Positions 12,601 through 36,370 of a DNA stretch of 64,000 nt are shown one piece after another. Source of the DNA: Enoplosus armatus. Taxonomy: Eukaryota; Chordata; Actinopteri; Centrarchiformes; Enoplosidae. The notes below the pieces were generated by a model, which ran no database searches, had not been told where the DNA came from, and saw only the letters and a list, made by a program, of their open reading frames with translations. The stretch covers positions 15,531,501 through 15,595,500 of the forward strand of contig NC_092191.1 of assembly GCF_043641665.1 (NCBI RefSeq), read 5' to 3'. Positions within the stretch are counted from its first letter, which is position 1. Each line of letters begins with the position of its first letter. A program made the position numbers and the translations under genes.

Positions 12601-13938
12601 CTTTAAACTTTAGCAACAGATGTACTTACAGGATAAACTCTGATTCCAGAGAACTGATAGATGTAATGTCAGGAAAAACTGTTATCCCAGTGTTTGAGAT
12701 GCTCCTGTTAACGCAAAGGAAAACTCATGTCAGTCTGTGATATTTTTAGTTTTGTGACTTTTAAGATAAACCACATGTAAATGAATTTCCTCTTATCAGT
12801 ATCTATATACTATAATAAACTATAAACTATAATACAGTGAAAACATTATTACTTGGTATCAGTATAAGTGCAAGATGAGTTAGCATGTGTCTGATTTGAT
12901 CTGGTTATTGCTGAAGTACATGGGATCTGAAAACAAACAGGGTTCTGTCTAATATGCAGCTTTAAATTCTAATCTAAATAAATATAAATTTGAATTGTAT
13001 ATTTTGAGGTCTCTCACAAATAATGCAGTTTGGGAAGGTTGTTGAATGTCCTCCTGCCAATGTGCATCAGACTCCTTGTGTTCTGGATTGAGCTGCAAAG
13101 CAATATAAACGTTGAAACTCTGCATTTCACTAACCATAACTATTATTGATTCATATAATCACAGAAAAGACTTACATTTCCGAGAGGTTGAGAAGGTTAT
13201 TAAATGCTAACGTCTCAATTGTTTCCAGGGTTACACTCTGAGCAATCTCACTGAGTACAGAGCAGAAACAAAGCAATTAAACAGTTAGGGGTAAAAACAT
13301 TTTATGTGATAATATGCACAGCTCTATTCTTACTCTGTACTGTGGTATACATTAGGGAATTGCATATTTTTCAATTTCATATTTGCTCCTTACTAACTTT
13401 TATTGCAGTTGCAAAATGTCAGAATATTTCAGTCGGAGTTTGTCAGTGGAAGGAAATTGATACCTACATCCTCTGGACTCCTTTCAATCCATCAAAAGAA
13501 TGGCTTGAAATCGTGTGCAAAGACAAGTGATAGAGAAACCTGAAAGACAGAATATGGAGAGACATATATCAAAGTGATCTTAAAGCAAGCTATTCTTAAA
13601 CCATGGAGAAATATACTGCATGCTGAATATTTTTGAAGGAGATTTTAATGCTGAAACCATAACTACTGTACATGTGAATACAGAAACTATATTGAAATAA
13701 ACTTCATGACTTCCAGGTTAAGTCTCAGCCTATCCAGTCACACTGATCATTTGTCTCCTTGTGTACGCATACAATGGCATTTACAGGTGCAATTTTCATC
13801 AAACCAATCATCAACCGTTTCACTTGATCACCTCCAACTGCAGACTTGCACTGTTACACGTTCAGATAAAATTATTGACAATTGAAAACGCTTAGAAATA
13901 CTATTCATTTCTTCATTTGACAAAGCACAAAGTTCCTG

Positions 13939-13972
<34 letters not shown>

Positions 13973-15638
13973 GGTGCTGGTGTCGTTTGATACATGCATG
14001 ACGCCGCTGGCCTTGGTGTTCCTGGATACTTATCAGGAGGGACTCAAGGTTCTGTGATTTACCAGAGGAGAGGTCAAGATTCCACCTTCAAGGCTTGTGA
14101 CTTGTCTGGTGCGTCTGGTGAAGTCTTAAAAAGCTGAGCTCTGACACCCAGAAACCCTAAAAGACTGAGAGGGTGCACTGTGTACTTGACCGTGTGAGAT
14201 CAACTTGACATTCTCTCCACAGGTAATTAAGTTGCACACATGCAGAGCCCTCTGTTTTGCAACACTTAATGCGCTGTGGTACTTTTGCTGAATGAGGTGA
14301 AGCATGAAATAGGAAATATAAACATTACTCAGAAGCTGGTATCCTTCAGTCTGCAATATACTGTAGGTCTATTCATATTTTTATTTTATTTGTATGTTAT
14401 CAAGATTATTACACATTTACAATGATGTGCACAAGCAATTACTACACTGGCCAAACAACTTTCATCAAAATAAAACTATAACACAACTGAGTTGTCTATG
14501 TAGGCCTATGCATACATTTATACTGTCAGAGCAGCGTTTGTCTGTCGCAGCATTTACGTTGAGGTGATAAAAATGAAAACGCTCTCATGGTTATCGTTTG
14601 GAAAAGAAACTAAACCACAACATGAGGAGGAACTGATTGTCCAAAGTGTTGGACTACATTTAGACTGCATAAATTAGGCTTTTCCTAAATGTTTTTATGT
14701 ATAGAAACTCCAAAACAAGATGCGCCAGACACCTCATCTGATTTTCTTTCTTTTCTTTTTCTTTCTGATTTCTGTTGTGTATAATTGTAAATCCTCTTCT
14801 CGGTTGTTACCTCAGGACACCTCTAACAAAACACTCATGCTGCCATTGTACTGATGGCTGGGGGTGGGTTAACTGACCAGGGTTTGCTTTACATGTGGCA
14901 GTCATCAATACTGCGCCAACACAGTGCCACTTGACAAACATGTTTCTTTTAAACTTGGAGGATGTGTCTCGAAAATGTTCCAACGAATCAAGAAAATACA
15001 GTTAGTAGGCTATGGCATGGCAGAGTGCTTTGACTCCCAAAACACTGCCAGGATAGAAGAAAGGGCAAAAGCGAATACATCACAGCAAGCTCTTCAAATG
15101 TGATAGAATCACATAGAGATGATTTGTTACAGTTACTTCAGCAGCGCTGCATTTAACTTCGAAGCACAATATGTAACCAAGCGAGTGCGTTTCAGATGGA
15201 TCCTCTCTCCATGCGCAAATACGCACAGACTAGTCTTGGTCATTTCTTACTTAATTACTTAAAGCTGCATACAAACAGATAGAAATGATATCTGTTATAA
15301 TTATAGTGCCATATGCATTAACAAACACAGGGCGACACATCAGTTATCAGTCAAGATTTGCCACTCTTCAGTACTCCTCAGTCACAGTAAATGTAGCACA
15401 TCATGCACGCACCACCTCGCAGTCTTCACCAGATTCGTGACTGAATCTCAGCAGTGTGAACTTACAGTCTTCTGTCTCTGTGGTCCATCATCAGAGTGGA
15501 CCCTTGCGTCACATTGTTGCATCTGATAGTGCTGGAGAAGCAGCGGCAGATCCTCGGGCAGACGAAGCCCGACGCGCATTTGCATCCACAGAAATAGAAA
15601 ACCGACAGGAACAGCAGCCCTGGCAGCGATGTCCACAT
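9683..15638 (-). CDS. lhcgr: Luteinizing hormone/choriogonadotropin receptor (glycoprotein hormone GPCR), complete
   Basis: There are eleven minus-strand exons: 15638-15466, 13539-13468, 13250-13176, 13092-13018, 12704-12630, 12515-12438, 12350-12282, 12177-12103, 11759-11574, 11284-11216 and 10904-9683. They total 2169 nt, 722 residues plus TGA. Exon 1 holds a signal peptide from [11 protein letters not shown] and the cysteine cluster CPRICRC. Exons 2-8 are LRR exons of 72, 75, 75, 75, 78, 69 and 75 nt, all phase 2. Exon 9 (186 nt) holds HCCALLSW. Exon 10 supplies a hinge cysteine. Exon 11 holds the hinge tyrosine (HYPELDF), FNPCEDI (376-382) and seven TM segments, with ERW (489-491) replacing DRY, NPFLY (645-649) and CC in the tail (669-670). 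The 11-exon layout with a small exon 10 is that of LHCGR rather than FSHR or [18 protein letters not shown] also fits LHCGR. It is a Gs-coupled gonadal receptor for LH. The ATG at 15638 is chosen because it directly precedes the signal peptide. Confidence 0.93.
13941..13970. repeat. (GT)15 microsatellite in lhcgr intron 1
   Basis: An uninterrupted 30-nt GT run, about 400 bp from exon 2 within the 1.9-kb first intron of lhcgr. It is likely polymorphic. Confidence 0.95.
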
Positions 15639-18176
15639 TGTGCTGCTGTCTGGAAAACGTCCGAACACACAGAAGCCGGGAAGCCCGCTGAGTGCTGCTC
15701 TTCCTTTAAGTCTCTGTTGCTGCTCCTGCAGCAGATCGTCATCCTTTGCCCGCGCAGAGGGGGATCTCAGCCTCCTGGTACTCAGCTTCTTATCAAGAGG
15801 CTCGTGTGTTGCAAAGAGTCGGCTGAGTTATATTATACACCTAATGTGAAAAGCTGTTATGCTCCTTTACAGTAGGGAAAGTTTAAACATGACAAGTCCT
15901 ATTAAGTCAGCCTCAAATCACAGACTTACAGTTCGGGGTGCAAGTGCATTGATGCATTTCCATGCAGCACATCTGCTTGTAAACACTTTGGGTAAATTGA
16001 ACATCCCCATTGGAACTTGTGCATTAGTAAATTAATGGGACGGTTGTAAAGCGAGGGACCATTGAGCCACTAAATGTAAATGCCTGCATTTATACAACTA
16101 TACACTATACATCGAGCAATTTGGGGTTCGGTATCTTGCCTCAGGATACTTCAACATGTCTGGAGGAGCTTCAATTCAATTTTATCAGAGACTGATTTTT
16201 TTTTCAAGAATCCCTCATTCACAAAATGATTACTGTGCGCACAGATTATGGGATGATTAAGGGATGTCCAGTATGAACATACGAGTCAGAACACAGAAAA
16301 CAATGGAGCTGTAGACAGTAGATACCAGAGATTTAAATACAACATCCAAGGGCATGATATTTGCATGCTCCATGCATGCCGGTATTTAACTTTGATTTCA
16401 GTGTTGCTATTATCTCTTGAAACACCAAAGCTTCCACTACTTTTCATATTCTATTTTCAAATTCTAACTCAAGAACAATGTCTACAAGAAACCTCACCAG
16501 GTGACAGATAAGGTGACTACAGTCTCCAGAATGTTTAATATACACTATGCATATTCATTATAAGAGTTATAAGGATTATCTCACTGTTGCGTCTGAGAAT
16601 GGAAGTTTTCCATTATGCTTGTATATTTAGGGATACTGTTTCACATTTCTGTGAATGCACCAGCTGATGCTTAATGTCTCAGCTTCAGTCTGCTGTATGT
16701 CTGCGATAGTTGTTTATGTCTGCAAAAACATGGCAAACTTTTTAAGGCTGATATAATTTTTGATTTACAAATGTGGCAACCCCTTTGCTGAAGAGGATTT
16801 TCAGAATAATTTGTATTTGTTGTGTTTTCAGTGCAACCCTTTCCTTTGGATTATGTTTGCTACCTCTTGTGCCTGTGATTTCTGTGCATTTAAGGATAAT
16901 TGAAATGAGGCATACACATATAAAGCCAAGTCAATGACTTTGTCCCTCAGGAGGACAGTGTGACCCAAAGTCAAAAGCCTCACATAACTGTATCTCATTT
17001 GGCGCCAGTTCTTGATAAAAGCAAGGCAACATTATGTAGCCTTGACACATGAAGTGTTTTATCACACATTATGCTGAAAGACTATATTTCATCCGTAAAT
17101 TGAAAACATGGCACTTATGCCTACAGGATTGATGAAAACATCTGGTAAAACAAGGCATTTACAAAAGTCTGACAACACATGTTAAAATTTCATGTTCATC
17201 TAAAAAACCTTGAGGCATTATCCGATCCAAAAAACTTGGATCTACTACTATAAATGTATTAATCAATTAAACGCTTTCCCCCCTCAAAAATCCATAAAAA
17301 TAATTGTGTTTGACAGCCAGTATCTTTTGTATGGGTTAGCTAATGCTAAATTTATGCATGGAATTAGTCAAAACACTCTCTGCACAAGATAAGCTAGTAA
17401 AACTACCAAGCATGGTCATGTCAGGAAGACAAAGCTAAGGAGCCCACTGTACTGACAGTGCCAACTCTTTCTTGCATTGTCGTTATTTCTCCACTGGATG
17501 GCGACAAAGCAACAGAAAAGCAACCGCAGAGGTCATATTTATAGCGCATATTTGAAAATAGTTAGGAGTAATGTAAAAGTATGTGAAACAAGCAAATAGG
17601 CTAAAACAAGCTAAGAAACAGACCACTGAGATATGTGTTGGTCTGTTTTAAAATATTAAAAAAGCTTTAAAATATTTAGTGTGAAACGTATATATTCTTT
17701 AAATCAATGTGTGTCTGCCTGCTTTGTTTTAATAAATTCGTTTTTTAAATTTTTCTTCTCAACTCCTACTTTGAATTAAATATTGTAAGGGCACTGACAG
17801 CCCGCCAGTCACCCCCAAAATGGCATCAGAGCGCATGTTTTCTGGTTATTTGGCTCGTACGCGGTTCATTGTATAATGCCATTATTTCCTACAGCACTGA
17901 AAGGCAGCAACAGTACCGAGGAAGTGGGGTTGGCGTAGTTGCCTTTACAGGCTGATCTGCGGTCGGTTATTGAAACGCTTTCCTGGCGATTAGGGCCAAC
18001 ACTGGCTGCGAACAAACCGATTCTAAGTCAGCACTTACAGTAAGCATCGTACAGGAAGCCAGGAAGTCAAACTTGTCACGACTGCGATCAAAGTTGTAGA
18101 CATAAACAGCAGGCGTCCATTAGGAAATATAGAAGTTCAGACTTTTTTTCTGACCATTTTCAGCTAGCCTCCAGCG
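15639..18176. other. Divergent spacer between lhcgr (minus) and sft2d1 (plus)
   Basis: About 2.5 kb. The lhcgr side (15639-15850) is GC-richer and should hold its 5' UTR and promoter. On the minus strand a TATA-like run (TATAATATAA, 15837-15828) lies about 190 nt upstream of the lhcgr ATG. The sft2d1 side (17800-18176) holds its leader, with a pyrimidine-rich stretch near 18141. The middle is AT-rich without recognisable genes. Only the TATA-like run is seen directly; its use is inference. Confidence 0.5.
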
Positions 18177-28781
<10,605 letters not shown>

Positions 28782-31142
28782 GACTCCCTACTCTACAATT
28801 GAATGTGAAGACTGGTCCGAATATGCAAACTGCAAGAACAGTGGCTCTGTAAAATATACATCTATGTTGTTTATACACTATATCTCCAGATTTTTGCTAT
28901 GGCTTTTTCATACTGTGAATTCTCGCTTTTTAAGTCTCGCTGAAGGTTTATATCTGTAATCAGATTATAACACTCTTTTGCTTTTGTTGTGAGAGACACG
29001 AGTGCCTTTAATGCTTAATATATTTAAAGATATTCCTATGTTTTCAGAGGATTTTATACCATTTAAGTGCAGGGAAATGATTTTCTGACTTTGCTATACA
29101 GTGTAATTTACAACACAAGTGCCTTAACATTACATATATTGTATATAGATACAGTGAAGTTGACATATTGACCAATCGTACATATTTACATCTTTAACAG
29201 TGTGAGATTCCATTTTCTTCTGGGTTTTTAAATGGTGCTCTGACTTCTTACACACAAACATTATTAAAAGACATTGTCTTTGTGTTTTCCGTCTGTGCGT
29301 GAGGCACTGATGTATAAAGAGGCTCTCAGATGCTATTCCATGTTTATTTATGAATATTTTCCCTTAGGCAATTGAGGCACCGCTTCACTGATGATGCACT
29401 GGGATGTATGTTATCCACAGCTCTTGAGGTTTTTCCAGCTAAAGAGATTAAACAAGCTCCTGTCTAGTCTGTTAGTCTTCGATGTGTATTTGAACACACC
29501 TGCCCCCCCCAATGCATTAAAATTGCATCTACTTTTTTTAATTTGATTTCCTGCCAGATGTAGCAATGACCCAGTTAATTACGCTTTTCTGAGCATTGTG
29601 ATTTTGACGTGACCTAATAACCCAGTATAGCTTCCACTGGGTTCCCTGTATTGCTTCGCCATGATGGCATAGCCTTTGAGGATGCGGTTGTCATGACAAC
29701 CTCCTCCGGAAGATTCATAACCTCAGCCTTCCCCCATCTGTGGTGCAGATGTTCATATTATCCTGATGAGGAGGTGTGTTTTTTCTATTTTATAGAACAC
29801 CTTGGAACGGCAATCTCTCCCCAGGTTTTTCTTTAAAGTGAAAACATGACATGACACACAGTTTTATGCATCAATACCCACATATAGAAAGTCCCCTTTT
29901 CCTCTGTGTGTTAGCTGCAGGATTTGCTCCAGGTTTTCTTTCTGCTTGATGCTACAAAATAACAGCATTTCACTTCCTGTTGTGCAGCCCCCACACAGTT
30001 TCATTAGACGCTTGTGTAATGTGGCGGTGGATTAGCATGGACAAAATCTCCCCTCAGTACTACTTGTTCAACTAACTTGGCAGAGACCCAGCAAATCCTT
30101 GAGCAATTAATCTTCGGGATAGAATAATTCTGTTGAGTGAAGGCAGCGTGGTTGTTTTTGTGATCGGTTGTCTTTGCCCGCCATTTCTTTTGGGATTACG
30201 CCCGAAGTTTGAGGATGAAGGGGGAAGCACCCTGACCTCTGCAATCTGTTAGAGTCTCCCAACTGTTTCCTCTTCATTACATCTAATCCATTGTTATGTC
30301 AGAGAGAAGAGGGATCCCACGCCACAGCAACCTCTGAAATGAAACATTAAACATTGTGTGTGTGTCCTCTTCACCTAGTGATCCAGCTCATCTTGTAAAA
30401 ATGAATGAATAACCTGTGCCGTCATGGGTCATTTCCTTGCCATTTTTTTGATTCCAAGAGTGTTGACCTAAATTGATTTTTGGTTTTGTTGGAAGAATAC
30501 TTAAAAATATCCAGCTACAGAAACACATAAATTCCACATATTGGTAATCACCTGAGAAATGAAATGATAATCTGTTTAATGAGTCAATGGCAAAATGTTT
30601 GTACTGTAAAATCCAAACCTCCTCTGGCAATATCAAATAAACAGTCTAAAAACTATAGATTTTGGAAGCAAGTATTGATTTCCTCTTTTACCCTACACCG
30701 AGGGAAACAAAATCCCATTGAATACATTGTGGAACTGTCTGGGTGAAAGAGCAGATAACAGCAGAAAGGAAGAGAAATCAATATTGTAGACTAGCTGTAT
30801 TTTCCCCCAGATGTCTTTCATAGGCTGCAGGGCTCAAAGAACAACAACGGACCATCTATATACATCAGTTAATTGACATTTGAGACTATATTGACTGACT
30901 GAAAGGATCAAATCAAATTGCGTGTTGCTGTGCCAATGGCGTGCTTTGTTTGTTCAAGGACAGACGGGGATATATTTAAGGAACAGTGTTTTTATGACCA
31001 TATACATGTAAGGCACAGGAAGGTATATTCTCATCTACAGAAATGTGAGTTACAGATGAAAAATGTACGTTTTGTGTGTTTCTCAATTTGTCAGGGTCCA
31101 AACATGTTTACAGGCTGTGTCCAAGTGTTTGACAAATAAAAA

Positions 31143-31163
31143 CTTTAGTTGCAGTTTTACTGT
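31143..31163. repeat. Short palindrome (10-bp arms)
   Basis: gcagttttac, one spacer base, then gtaaaactgc. It lies about 70 bp before the larger palindromic element at 31232-31354. Confidence 0.8.
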
Positions 31164-31231
31164 AAAACTGCAGTTTTACATTTGTGTAAATGGTAAATAG
31201 GCTAAATGAGGACTGTTTTCATTTTTTTGTA

Positions 31232-31354
31232 GCCACAGGTGTTGGTTTACGTGGTTTCCGCCTATTTCTAATGATTAAATTGTTACTTTAAACATTAGAA
31301 ATAGGCAGAAAATGGGTCACATTGAAGAAAACCAGATAAACCAACACCTGTGGC
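31232..31354. repeat. 123-bp imperfect palindromic element (MITE-like)
   Basis: The outer arms gccacaggtgttggttta (31232-31249) and taaaccaacacctgtggc (31337-31354) are perfect 18-bp reverse complements. The inner arms cctatttctaatg (31261-31273) and cattagaaatagg (31293-31305) are perfect 13-bp complements. The inner loop is about 19 nt. The right half has about 20 extra unpaired bases. It lies roughly 470 bp upstream of the prr18 ATG. It may be a foldback transposon remnant or an RNA hairpin source. Confidence 0.85.
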
Positions 31355-31825
31355 CGCTTGTAAGTTAAAAATATATCCATCGAGATACAATTTCTTGAAG
31401 ATGTTGTGCTATTTTTCAGACTTATTATCTATCAAACATTGTGAGTAAATGTGTGTGTGAGCTGGTCCAGCGGCAGCAGAGAGGCGCTGTGAGAAGAGAT
31501 GAGGGGAACATGAGCTGGATGTGAATCATAGCTGGAGGAAGTTGTTGGAAATTATGAAATGACATCACCACCGTTTTTCTGTGGCTTTGTTTGGTGCCTC
31601 TCGTGACCACGCCTTCCTGCCAGCTCGGTCATAAAGCGGCCGGGCCGTGTGTGTGTGCACCAGTTGAACTCCGGTTAGTGTGGACAACAGGTGCACTACA
31701 GCCTCTCTCCGCCGCGCTGCTGGATGATGCCCGCAGACCGCCGCTCGTCGCTTTGCGCAGGGCTTCCTCATCTGCACTTTGGACATTTGCACGTTTTTAT
31801 ATCCTGATCACTTCCGGCCACAAAA

Positions 31826-32593
31826 ATGCCTTTTCCGCCCATCAGCCTGCACCAGCGGATCTCCTCTCCTGGCAGGGAACTATTCGGGAAAAAGAAAGCC
31901 AACGGAGTGCCTCCTCAGTCTGAGCTCACCAGCAAATCCGGCAGAGACAAAGGGGGGTCCGACAAGGAGAAGCAGTCCTCCTCTTGGACATCGGCGAATT
32001 TAAGGAATCTGGGGCGAAAAGCCCAGCAAGAGAAGAGTAAAAGCCCGGCTCAGAAGGCGGGTGCCGGCCAGGAGACCCAGGGAAAGTGCTCCTGGCTGTC
32101 GGTGCCCAAACCTCAGGACTCATCGGAGGGAGTCAGGCGCTCCAGCTCCATGGACTCCTCCAGACACCTCCACGGCAAAGAGGAAGGGAAGAAGGAGATT
32201 CAGTTTACCCTCAGTCTCACCCCTGAAGCCATTCTTGTTATCCAAAAACGAAATCTAGAAAAGCAGATGATGGCGAAGCAGCAGAAGTGTTGCGCCTCCG
32301 CGGACTTCCGGCACCGGCGAGTTTTTCCATCCAAGAAGGCGCACGGAGCGTCCAAGGGCTGCGCTCCTGTCGCCAAAGTGGAGAGCGCCGAGCAGGACAT
32401 CACCGCCATCGTCAAAATATCTCTTTTGAATGATCAGTACAAGTACGACGATGTGGAGTACGAGGAAGAGGACGGAGACGTGGATGAGACTGTTGTGAGG
32501 AAATGTAAAGAGTGGCTCAAAGGGGTCGAAAACGCCGCCGCTTTGGGAAAAGTCGACAAACTTTCTGCACTCCCGCACCTTAAAGGCTGCTGA
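31826..32593 (+). CDS. prr18: Proline-rich protein 18 homologue, single coding exon
   Basis: It encodes 255 residues from ATG 31826 (MPFPPISLHQRISSP...) to TGA 32593. The N-terminal MPFPP, the central LTPEAILVIQKRNLEKQM and the C-terminal block (SLLNDQYKYDDVEYEEEDGD, then VRKCKEWLKGVENAAA) are the stretches I recall as conserved in PRR18. The 50-110 region is basic, low-complexity and rich in Ser/Gln/Lys, less proline-rich than the mammalian protein. No signal peptide or TM segment is seen. Its molecular function is unknown; in mammals it is described as a brain/oligodendrocyte-enriched protein. The gene follows sft2d1 on the same strand, as in human 6q27. Its base composition is GC-richer than the spacers. 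Confidence 0.88.
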   Translation: MPFPPISLHQRISSPGRELFGKKKANGVPPQSELTSKSGRDKGGSDKEKQSSSWTSANLRNLGRKAQQEKSKSPAQKAGAGQETQGKCSWLSVPKPQDSSEGVRRSSSMDSSRHLHGKEEGKKEIQFTLSLTPEAILVIQKRNLEKQMMAKQQKCCASADFRHRRVFPSKKAHGASKGCAPVAKVESAEQDITAIVKISLLNDQYKYDDVEYEEEDGDVDETVVRKCKEWLKGVENAAALGKVDKLSALPHLKGC

Positions 32594-35500
32594 CAGCAGA
32601 CCTTTGATCTCTCACTTTTAGACAGAAGAAGACTGAAGAGACGATGGACTCGTGAAAAGTGTGCACCGATGTTGGCCTGCTGCAATGGCATCTTATTCAT
32701 GTCAGTCAAGTATTTTGAGTAAATTACACGTTTGCAAATGAGGGGAGTAAATCCACCAAACGGATTACTTACTAAAAGAGATGTCACTCAAAAAATGACA
32801 CTCATTCAAGAAAATAAAAGTAGACGCTACATTGCATTGCAAACAACCAGAATAAGATTTTAAAGCTTGATTGCAGCATGTGGCTCATCCAGCAGGGCCT
32901 GTTGTGGTGCACTGGGACGTGGCTTTGCGAGTTGAATGCCTATCCGATGTTGTGTTGAAGTTTGAACTGAATACCTTAATATTCTCGTCCTTTGCACATG
33001 GGTTTTGTTTTCAGTGGGGCGCCTGTGGATTGGCAGACGGGTTTGCGTAAAGGGACGCGATACCGTTCCTTTGTGTTGGAGAACAATACGCTGTCAACAA
33101 CGGGGCTTTATACGCGCCTGCTGCTGAAACCAAACTGGACTGTTTATGTTTCCTCTAATAAGAGGGTTATATCCTTTGTAGGGATTTATCAGTGATGTAC
33201 AGTATTTAATATTTACTAAATATTTGTACTGTCAAACGTTTTCTCAGCTGATGATTTTATGCCATTTGAAGTAAAAATGTTTTTTTTTAATTATGCAAGT
33301 GTCACTGACCCTTTTAAATCTTTAAAAAGCTGATTTGTGTTGTGCCTCTTGAATCATTCTGTCACATGATGCTGATTGTTTCCAGTCATTTTAGATTTCT
33401 CTTACACAGGCTCCCGGACCCTTCATGTGTTCGTGAGTTTTAAAGGCTCTTTGTTGCCACTGTAGCTACCTGGGGCCATTTGGGCATTAGTGATCTAAGC
33501 TTCTTAGATTTCCTGTTAAGCAGGGTTGACCAGTGTACTGCAGGGCCCAGGTGCAAGATCCCCTCAGGAAATTACCTCCAGTCTGCTGCACTTCTGTCAT
33601 ATCAAACAAATCAATGCATGTACAGTAGCGACTAGAGATAAATAGTGTTGGTGCCAAAATCTGGGAGATATGTTTTTCACCCCCAGTGCCAGAACAATAT
33701 TCCAGTTTGAACTGAGAGCTTAATCCTGCACATTTCCATACTCATGTGGTATTCAATGAGCTGCAAAGAAGAAGATTGTTTTTATTCCATAAGTGGTAAT
33801 GAACTTCATGTACTGCTCAGGGAGAAAGAGCTGGTCAGGGACCAACTGAGGGCCTGGAAACAAGCCAGTATATGACTGTTTAGATAAACTATACAAATAA
33901 ACTAAACATTAGAGCAAAAGAGAAATTAAGCCATAAAGACGCCTTTGTCTTCATCTTTAGTTCACTTCAGCTGCCTACAGTTTATTGTATTGATCATTAA
34001 ACCCGTCAAGTGAAACGTTGAAGGAAACGGTAATCACATGTGAGCCATGGACACAAATGAAATCTCCAAGCAGGGCCACAGACACACAAAGGTGTGTATT
34101 TGTGTGTACAGTGTGGAGGTTCCCTGTTATAAGGCTGAACTATTTGTATTGTTCTGTGTCACTTGGTAACCAGAGTTTTACTGAGAGTGTGGTCCACTTT
34201 TAAAGCTACAAGATGGAGAGAGGAGTGTAATGTTTAAGACATTACAGCGTGTTTGAAAAGCTCACACGCCAACGACTGGTAAGCAATTTTTGAAAAATGA
34301 TTTCTACGTATGTCCTTGGGTAACATTTGATATTATCCTGGAATTTGATGCCAAATCATTTTCGCATTAGCAGTGTGGATTCCTTCATTCTTCTTTTTTT
34401 TCTTTCTTCAGTGATCCACGCCTGTTTTCTCTAAAGGTTACCTCAATAGTGGATCAGCCATGAGATCCAAGTGCAAAGACCTTCATCAATCAAGCACTCT
34501 GCCCTTTATTTCAGATGCACACTTATTACCTGTTGCTGTCAGAAAGGTATTTTAAAGAACCCACTCGTCAGCACTGAGAGTTTCATATATTGTTCTGCTG
34601 TTATCCTGTTGGTAAACATAGAGGAATTAATCAGGTGTCAAATATGTGTCCTAATACAAGTTTTTGTTGTGGTACGGTACAGGACATTACAGATTTCTCG
34701 TTTACGTCATGTGAGTAAACAAACGAGCTGCTAGAATAAAGCATCTTGTCCTGAATAGATGTCCCTATACAGTGTCACAAAGTGCTTTTATTGTGGCATG
34801 TTGCGGACTGAGATCATGCCTGAGCCAGTACAGTGTGTACCAAGACCCGTTCGGTTCTCCATGGCCCCTGTGATGATATTATCTGCTGGCTCGGTGAGCG
34901 AAAGTTGTGTAATCCTCCTCTATTGTGTCATTTCAATTGGGGCCTTGTTTATGTGACTCTCTCTGGTATTCATCGCTGTCTGATTTAGGCCTGAAGCCAA
35001 GCTATTCATGACTGTGTCTGTCCTGGGGGTGAGAACTGCATTATTATGTCTGAGGTAGCTCAAATACTTGTGTTCAATAGGAGAAAGTAGATTTTAAAGA
35101 AGCGGGAGCTGGCAACAGTTGAGACGGTCGGCTTGGTTACAAGTGGAAACACTTTCTCCAAACTTCCCTTCAAGGTCTTTTTCATTTGGAGTTGTTAACT
35201 CCACCCCATGCTGAAGGTCTCTCTTTTTAGCTCTGTCTTTTCATCCTCTGCCACAAACTGTCTCTGTTTCCGCCTGCAACATCTAAAGTCTTTATTTTCT
35301 ATTTTTGTCTGCAGTGTCCCCGTCTCCAATCCCGAACCAGAGTTTAAAAAAAAAAATGGAAAAATGGAAGCTGCAGGCTTCTGTCCACCTCACTGCAGTA
35401 TCATGATTGCTGTCTAGCAGAGTGACGTGGTACAGCAGGACAGCTGCATTATCCTCTACTGATTTATAGTGGCAGGGAGCGCAGATGGAGGCTGCCTTCA

Positions 35501-36370
35501 CCCCGTCACTGACACTTTGCACACAGCAGTGGGAGCAAAGAACGGCAGGTCCCTTTGCTCTGCCACGACAGTATCACTGTGGCAACGGAACTGATAAATC
35601 CTGCGTCTCCAGCAGCTTTTGTGAGAAAAGACAAAGCAGACACTTCCTGAGCAGACTCGGCCCATAAACTCTAGTAATGTGGTCATTCAGTGGCAGCCTG
35701 TTAAGGACGAGGCATTTCCCAGGGACAGGGCAACCTCCGAGAGGAGACTTGGATCAGAGAGTACAGTCCTCACATAAAAGATAAAAGCTCAAGAATGTTT
35801 TATTCTTCATTTGAGGGTTGTAAAAGGAAGCATGTAGCTCCATGTTTATATGTGTAGTTAATCTGCTTTGGCGTGCATGCTCCCATTAACCTCACATTTT
35901 TTGGTGACATGCTCCACGTTTTTGCATTCCTCTTCATCTTATATTTTCTCTTCATACTCTCAGTAGTCTTTGCTGGGACAAGTCAACATTTGCCGCAAGA
36001 TGTGGCAGTTGAAATCTGTCCCTGAGACGTCTCTCTGTGACATCTGTTGGGTATCAGTCTTAGTCAGGATTAAATAAAGACACTGTTGCCCAATGATATG
36101 CTTAGGGCAGATCACAGCCTTGCAAAACAGTTTTCTAGAGACACACTGAGGAGCAGGAAATAAGGTGAGGGCTTTGTAGGAAAGGAGGTGGGCACATTCC
36201 TCTGCGTATCTTTCAGGCATTGCATGAACACAATGTCAGGTTGTTGTGTGGGAGGTTGCTCTTGGCAGACGAGAGGGATTACCAAAAATGCATTCTTTTT
36301 TTAATCTTCAGGCAAGCTGACTGATTCACTCCCACAGCATCTAAATTGGGTTTTTACTGTTGATAGGCAG
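32594..36370. other. prr18 3' UTR and spacer before the unrecognised gene
   Basis: Beyond the short prr18 3' UTR I see no clear gene. The 5' exons of the downstream coiled-coil gene probably lie in the second half. Good acceptors occur at about 34410 (tttctttcttcag) and 35314 (ctatttttgtctgcag), but the sequences after them do not chain into the known exons with confidence. Confidence 0.4.
32813..32818 (+). terminator. Probable prr18 polyadenylation signal
   Basis: A canonical AATAAA about 220 nt after the prr18 stop. It is the first one downstream on the plus strand. Usage is inferred. Confidence 0.5.

Larger units (their letters stand above)
28782..31825. other. sft2d1 3' UTR and spacer up to prr18
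   Basis: About 3 kb. The first several hundred bases are an AT-rich sft2d1 3' UTR. No gene is seen in 29.3-31.2 kb. A palindromic element lies at 31232-31354. From about 31580 the composition becomes GC-rich, which marks the prr18 5' UTR and promoter. Confidence 0.5.

Noticed and set aside
14041..14106. lhcgr exon 2 at this place ([11 protein letters not shown] reading)
   Set aside because: The length is not a multiple of 3 and the LRR fit is poor. The 72-nt exon at 13539-13468 ([16 protein letters not shown]) fits in phase, length and sequence.
15639..15668. Upstream start for lhcgr (frame open to 15668)
   Set aside because: It would start with GTG. The ATG at 15638 directly precedes a good signal peptide.
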